A stretch of DNA of 64,000 bases, from contig NZ_FOIB01000002.1 in the NCBI RefSeq assembly GCF_900111765.1, positions 744,001-808,000 of the forward strand, read 5' to 3'. A model generated the notes under the pieces. The model saw only the letters and a list, made by a program, of their open reading frames with translations, was not told where the DNA came from and searched no databases. A program made the position numbers and the translations under genes. This DNA comes from Myxococcus fulvus (GTDB lineage Bacteria > Myxococcota > Myxococcia > Myxococcales > Myxococcaceae). Shown here piece by piece: positions 60,676 through 64,000 of this stretch. The stretch's first letter is position 1. Every line of letters begins with the position of its first letter.

Positions 60676-62178
60676 ATGCGAGTCGCGATGAAGTGGTTGT
60701 TGGCTTGGACCTGGCTGGCCCTGCTGGCCGCGTGTGGCGACAAGGCCACGCACGATGATTTCGACACCGGACAGGACGCCATCCTGCCCGACGCGCGGAC
60801 CCTGCCCTGCACCACGCTCCAGTTCGAGCGCGGCGCCCTGCCCTCGGGCCAGAGCGTCCAGGGGCTCAACACGCAGACGTTGTCCGGAACGCAGGACCGC
60901 TGGGCCGAGTACGTCGAGTTCGCGCCGAACAGCTCCGCCACGTGCACCCATCCGCTGCCCACCGGCGTGAGCGCGGACAGCGTCGTCGCGGCCGAGGTCG
61001 GCGTGAACTACCGAGGCCCCGCGAAGGCACAGATGCGCTGGGTCATCGAGGCGTGGGACTACTCGACGAACAGCTGGGCCCTGGTGGGTGACAACACCTT
61101 CGCGCAGTCGTGGCGCTGGACGGCCACGTCGCTGGCCCTGCCCACGCCCGCGCGCTTCCTGGCCGGCGGCCCGGTGAAGCTGCGCTACCGCACGGACTCC
61201 ACCGCCGATGCGTCACTGCTGGACCTGCTCGTCGTGCGCGTACAGGTGGCGGCGAGCGACGCGGGCACTCCCACCGACGCGGGGACTCCCACCGACGCGG
61301 GGACTCCCACCGACGCGGGGACTCCCATCGACGCGGGGACTCCGACGGACGCGGGCACGCAGGTGCCCTGGTCGAACGTGAAGAGCTTCACGTACCAGCT
61401 CACCAACTATCCGCAGGGGAAGCTCGACGCGATTGCCGCATCGAAGTTCGACCTCGCCATCGTGGAGCTCGTGCGCGACGGTTCCAGCGGCTACTTCACC
61501 GCCGCGGAGATTTCGGCGCTCAAGGCCCGGGGCAAGCAGGTGCTCGCCTACTTCGAGATTGGCGCCATCGAGGAGTACCGCCCCGAGTGGAGCCAGGTAC
61601 CCGCGGACCTGAAGCTCGGCCCCGTGTCCGGCTGGCCCGACGAGCAGTACGTGAAGTACTGGGACGAGCGCTGGTGGCCCATCGTCCAGGGCCGTATCGA
61701 CCGCGCGCTCGCCGCCGGCTTCAACGGCTGCTACCTCGACATGGTCGTCACGTACGAGGAGATTCCCGCCAACTCCGCCGGCACCAACCGCGCCGACCTC
61801 GCGCGGAAGATGGTGGCCCTCATCGCGCGCATCAACACCTACGCGAAGGCGCGCAACCCGGACTTCAAGGTGGTGCCGCAGAACTCACCGGAGCTGGTCG
61901 ATGACCCGGCCTACCTGCCCGCCATCGACGGGCTGGGCATGGAGGACATGTACTGGTCCGACGACGTGGCCTGCGACGAGGGCTGGTGCGAGGAGAACCG
62001 CACCAACGCCGCTCGCGTGCGCGCCGCGGGCAAGCTGGTGCTGTCCACCGACTACGCCACGCAGTCCGCCCACGTCGCGGATGCGTACACCCGCTCGCGC
62101 GCCGCGGGCTTCGTGCCCTACGTCACCGTGCGCGCGCTGGACCGAGTGACGGTGAACGCGGGATGGGACCCGCAGTAG
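60676..62178 (+). CDS. GH114 endo-alpha-1,4-polygalactosaminidase-like lipoprotein
   Basis: 500 residues. Lipobox LAAC (Cys20), then a beta-sandwich-like module (about 40-195), an Asp-Ala-Gly-Thr-Pro spacer (residues about 195-228) and a C-terminal TIM-barrel glycosidase (about 230-500). The barrel shows YFEIGAIEEYRPEW, GCYLDMVVTYEEI and VVPQNSPEL, with acidic residues at the expected strand ends of GH114. Family enzymes cleave alpha-1,4-galactosaminide in exopolysaccharides. An outer-surface location would suit matrix remodelling or attack on other microbes' biofilm. ATG 60676 follows GAGGAG. Confidence 0.88.
   Translation: MRVAMKWLLAWTWLALLAACGDKATHDDFDTGQDAILPDARTLPCTTLQFERGALPSGQSVQGLNTQTLSGTQDRWAEYVEFAPNSSATCTHPLPTGVSADSVVAAEVGVNYRGPAKAQMRWVIEAWDYSTNSWALVGDNTFAQSWRWTATSLALPTPARFLAGGPVKLRYRTDSTADASLLDLLVVRVQVAASDAGTPTDAGTPTDAGTPTDAGTPIDAGTPTDAGTQVPWSNVKSFTYQLTNYPQGKLDAIAASKFDLAIVELVRDGSSGYFTAAEISALKARGKQVLAYFEIGAIEEYRPEWSQVPADLKLGPVSGWPDEQYVKYWDERWWPIVQGRIDRALAAGFNGCYLDMVVTYEEIPANSAGTNRADLARKMVALIARINTYAKARNPDFKVVPQNSPELVDDPAYLPAIDGLGMEDMYWSDDVACDEGWCEENRTNAARVRAAGKLVLSTDYATQSAHVADAYTRSRAAGFVPYVTVRALDRVTVNAGWDPQ
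61258..61359 (+). repeat. Tandem 18-bp repeat encoding DAGTPT spacer
   Basis: Six 18-bp units, the fourth carrying Ile for Thr and the last ending DAGTQV, link the two domains of the GH114 protein. Near-identity of units suggests recent slippage expansion. Confidence 0.9.
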
Positions 62179-62194
62179 CCCAACCCCGTGGGAA

Positions 62195-62229
62195 CACCGC
62201 GCCTCGGACAGTCCACACGAGGCGCGGTG
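62195..62229. terminator. Bidirectional terminator, GH114 / XRE gene
   Basis: Perfect 12-bp inverted repeat CACCGCGCCTCG / CGAGGCGCGGTG with an 11-nt loop, between convergent stop codons 62178 and 62237. Confidence 0.8.
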
Positions 62230-62236
62230 CCCTGCT

Positions 62237-62449
62237 TCATCGCTCCCAGCGGAACACCGCCTCGAGCGGCTTGCCGAAGACCTCCGCGATGCGGAACGCC
62301 GTCTCCAGGCTGGGCGAGTACTTGCCCGCTTCAATCGCGGCGATGGTCTGACGCGTAAGACCGACCTTCTCGCCGAGCGCGGCCTGCGTCATCTCGCCCG
62401 CGAGGAAGCGCAGCGTGCGGATCTCGTTGGTCAGCCGAGGCTCAGGCAC
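62237..62449 (-). CDS. Small XRE-family helix-turn-helix regulator
   Basis: 70-residue Cro/C1-type DNA-binding domain. Helices 2 and 3 are in MTQAALGEKVGLTRQTIAAI, followed by YSPSLETAFRIAEVFG. It is entirely the HTH and has no sensor domain. The start is GTG 62449, overlapping the upstream membrane gene by 8 nt, so translation is coupled. Small HTH proteins paired with a membrane protein of this type usually act as repressors of their own operon; the palindromic promoter at 62910-62950 is a natural target. Confidence 0.88.
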   Translation of the reverse strand: MPEPRLTNEIRTLRFLAGEMTQAALGEKVGLTRQTIAAIEAGKYSPSLETAFRIAEVFGKPLEAVFRWER

Positions 62450-62882
62450 GCAAGCCCCGGCGGTAGCCCGACACCGTCAGGCCCGTGTGCACCAGCTCCG
62501 CGATGACGATGGCGAGAATCGCCGCGTTCGCCACCTTCCAGCCACTGGCGCCGAACGGCATGATGCAGCCGACGAGAATCATCCCGCCCATCAGCACGTA
62601 GTACGCGACGGACGCGGAGCGGTGCGCGATGGCCCGGTCGCGCTCGTCGGGCTCGGTCCGCTCGCCCGGCGCCCGACGCATCCGGCCGACGAGCGCCGAG
62701 ACACCGAGCACCACGCCCTGGAACACCGCCGACGCGGTCAGCATGATGAGCTGCGACCAGAACGTGAGCTCGCCCCGCGCGTCCAGCACCGCGACCGCGG
62801 TGAAGTACGTCCCGTAGCTGACGACGAGCAACACCAGGAACACCCACGCGAACCGCTCCCGGGACGACATCTGCGTCTCCAT
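62442..62882 (-). CDS. Membrane protein partner of XRE regulator
   Basis: 146 residues with four hydrophobic helices (about 10-30, 41-63, 90-108 and 115-137) and a charged loop between helices 2 and 3 (RMRRAPGERTEPDERDRAIA). The layout is of the type seen in proteins that accompany YozG-like XRE regulators, but the family cannot be named with certainty. ATG 62882 follows GGGAG. It lies first in the operon and overlaps the regulator gene by 8 nt. A role as membrane sensor or anti-repressor is plausible inference. Confidence 0.78.
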   Translation of the reverse strand: METQMSSRERFAWVFLVLLVVSYGTYFTAVAVLDARGELTFWSQLIMLTASAVFQGVVLGVSALVGRMRRAPGERTEPDERDRAIAHRSASVAYYVLMGGMILVGCIMPFGASGWKVANAAILAIVIAELVHTGLTVSGYRRGLRA

Positions 62883-62909
62883 AGAACCGCTCCCTTCACA
62901 TGCCGCACA

Positions 62910-62950
62910 ATGTTAAGCACACCCGACTCCATGTCAAGAATGCTTAACAT
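62910..62950 (-). promoter_or_regulatory. Sigma70-type promoter framed by a perfect inverted repeat
   Basis: ATGTTAAGCA (62910-62919) and TGCTTAACAT (62941-62950) are perfect 10-bp inverted arms 31 bp apart centre to centre, about three helical turns. Read on the minus strand, TTGACA (62932-62937) is a perfect -35, and TAACAT (62910-62915) after 16 bp is a -10. One arm covers the -10, the other lies just upstream of the -35. The AT-rich arms stand out in GC-rich DNA. A likely operator for the XRE protein. Confidence 0.75.
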
Positions 62951-63004
62951 CCCTCCAAAGGCCCCATCGGCACTCCGAAAGCGCTGTCCGAAAGAAAAAG
63001 ACCC

Positions 63005-63961
63005 TCAGGTCGCGGGACGGTCGGCCGCGGGCGCGAGGGGCGGCGGCCTCGTGACGGCCGTCTGGGTGAGGCGCACGCCCGCGAGCACCAGCACGCCGCC
63101 CACGGCGATCTCCCAGTGCAGGGCCTCATCCAGCAGCGCCCACGCGGCCAGCGCCGTGGCGGCGGGCTGGAGGTTGGAGAAGATGGCGACCTTCGACGCC
63201 GACACCTTCGACAGCGCGTAGTACCAGAGCACGTACGCGACCACCGACGTCAGCAGGCCCAGGTAGACGATGCAGCCCTTGGCCAGGGTGCTCGTGGCCA
63301 CGAGCGCCTCCGGGTTCGCGACGAACGGCGCGAACGGCAGCATCATCACCGTGGCCATCGTCATGCACCACGCGGTGGCCCGCAGCGGCCCGTGGATGGC
63401 GACGAAGGGCTTGCCCTCCGTCGTGTAGACCACCCACGCCATCACCGCGCAGAGGATGAGCAGGTCGCCCATGAGCGAGCCACGCGCCTCCGCCAGCCCC
63501 CGGCCGAGCAGCAGCACCACCACGCCCACGAAGGCCACGGCGATGCCCGCCAGCGTCCGCGACGAGGCACGCTCCTGTCCTCGCGCCAGGCTCAGCACGT
63601 ACACGCCCAGCGGCATGAGCGAATACAGGAGCGCCCCGTGCGCGGCGGTGGAGCGCGACAGCCCCGTGAAGAAGAACAGCTGGTTCACCGGGCCCGCCAT
63701 GAGCCCCAGGAACAGGATGCGGCCCCAGGCGTGTCGCGGAGGCAGCTTGGGTCCGGGCACGAGCGCCAGCAGCGCGACGAACACGAGCCCGCTGAGCATG
63801 AAGCGCCAGAACACCACCGTGAGCGGCGGCAGCTCCGCCATGGCGCGCTTCGCGGCGAGGTACGTCCCCGCGCTGATGAGCACCTGGATGAGGAGCGCGG
63901 CATAGACGCCGCGAAGCGAAGGCGTGGAGGAGTTCAGGGGACCAGCTGGCGCAGTGCCCAT
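63005..63961 (-). CDS. EamA/DMT-family transporter
   Basis: 318-residue inner-membrane protein with about ten helices in two EamA repeats. The first half has VFWRFMLSGLVFVALLAL, a typical second helix, and the second ends with LLDEALHWEIAVGGVLVLAGV. It is distinct from the EamA gene at 38759. ATG 63961 starts the protein 39 nt from the right edge of the window. It lies 54 nt upstream of the regulatory inverted repeat on the same strand, but the promoter there suggests separate transcription of the downstream pair. Substrate unknown. Confidence 0.86.
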   Translation of the reverse strand: MGTAPAGPLNSSTPSLRGVYAALLIQVLISAGTYLAAKRAMAELPPLTVVFWRFMLSGLVFVALLALVPGPKLPPRHAWGRILFLGLMAGPVNQLFFFTGLSRSTAAHGALLYSLMPLGVYVLSLARGQERASSRTLAGIAVAFVGVVVLLLGRGLAEARGSLMGDLLILCAVMAWVVYTTEGKPFVAIHGPLRATAWCMTMATVMMLPFAPFVANPEALVATSTLAKGCIVYLGLLTSVVAYVLWYYALSKVSASKVAIFSNLQPAATALAAWALLDEALHWEIAVGGVLVLAGVRLTQTAVTRPPPLAPAADRPAT

Positions 63962-64000
63962 TGCGCCGCGCTACGTACCAATTCGCTCGAATCGTCGCTG

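Overview
The window is dense, GC-rich, single-copy bacterial chromosome. About 61 protein genes lie on both strands with short intergenic gaps. I saw no rRNA, tRNA, CRISPR array, insertion sequence or prophage. The gene content points to a predatory, social delta-proteobacterium of the Myxococcaceae (Myxococcus/Corallococcus type). The clues are the very high GC, many small Cys-rich lipoproteins and secreted proteins, Asp-Ala-Gly-Thr-Pro spacer repeats, a long-tailed TatB with an enlarged TatC, a large chemoreceptor, Ku, and a secreted GH114 enzyme. This assignment is inferred from gene style; no marker gene was compared.

Layout. 1-2037: a truncated unknown gene, an alpha/beta hydrolase and a Cys-rich lipoprotein. 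2055-6859: a LysR regulator divergent from a four-gene operon (acyl-CoA dehydrogenase, sugar-kinase-fold phosphotransferase, histidine-phosphatase-like protein, SDR) that resembles gamma-hydroxyacyl-CoA catabolism. 6871-8679: dienelactone hydrolase and an AraC regulator. 8858-11380: an unrecognised three-gene cassette with repeat-like segments, a hydrophobic tail and a small HExxGH protein. 11390-16411: Ada-like alkylation repair, GST, MetX and a large unknown beta-rich protein. 16429-22937: leftward chemoreceptor, MFS, tatB, tatC and an RCK channel-like gene. 22970-29399: histone-deacetylase-like protein, ThrE-type exporter, sulfatase, receiver protein, SDR and pyrF. 29469-33029: PBP1A and RluA-type pseudouridine synthase. 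33074-41485: a mixed set (pentapeptide protein, membrane protein, Asp-nucleophile hydrolase, MOSC, MBL nuclease-like, EamA transporter, an S24/S26-like/GNAT fusion, a Coa1-family protein).

41575-46676: etfA, etfB and an acyl-CoA dehydrogenase form a beta-oxidation/electron-transfer group, followed by a transaldolase-like aldolase and kdsD (Kdo/LPS precursor). 46713-54452: the most coherent operon of the window, leftward, with an outer-membrane beta-barrel, LptM-like lipoprotein, lysA, dapA, dapB, an FAH-family hydrolase, folK and a TPR protein. Most junctions are 4-nt stop/start overlaps. It links envelope biogenesis to diaminopimelate/lysine and folate synthesis. 54581-56461: mutM and ku (DNA repair). 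56707-62178: M48 lipoprotein protease, YihY, MTA phosphorylase, a proline-rich Cys protein and a GH114 glycosidase. 62237-63961: a small XRE regulator with its membrane-protein partner, read from a promoter framed by a perfect inverted repeat, then an EamA transporter.

The items most worth a second look are: the kinase/dehydrogenase operon, whose phosphatase-like member lacks the second catalytic His; the 8858-11380 cassette; the roughly 145-residue insertion in TatC; the protease-like/GNAT fusion; and the operator-promoter at 62910-62950.
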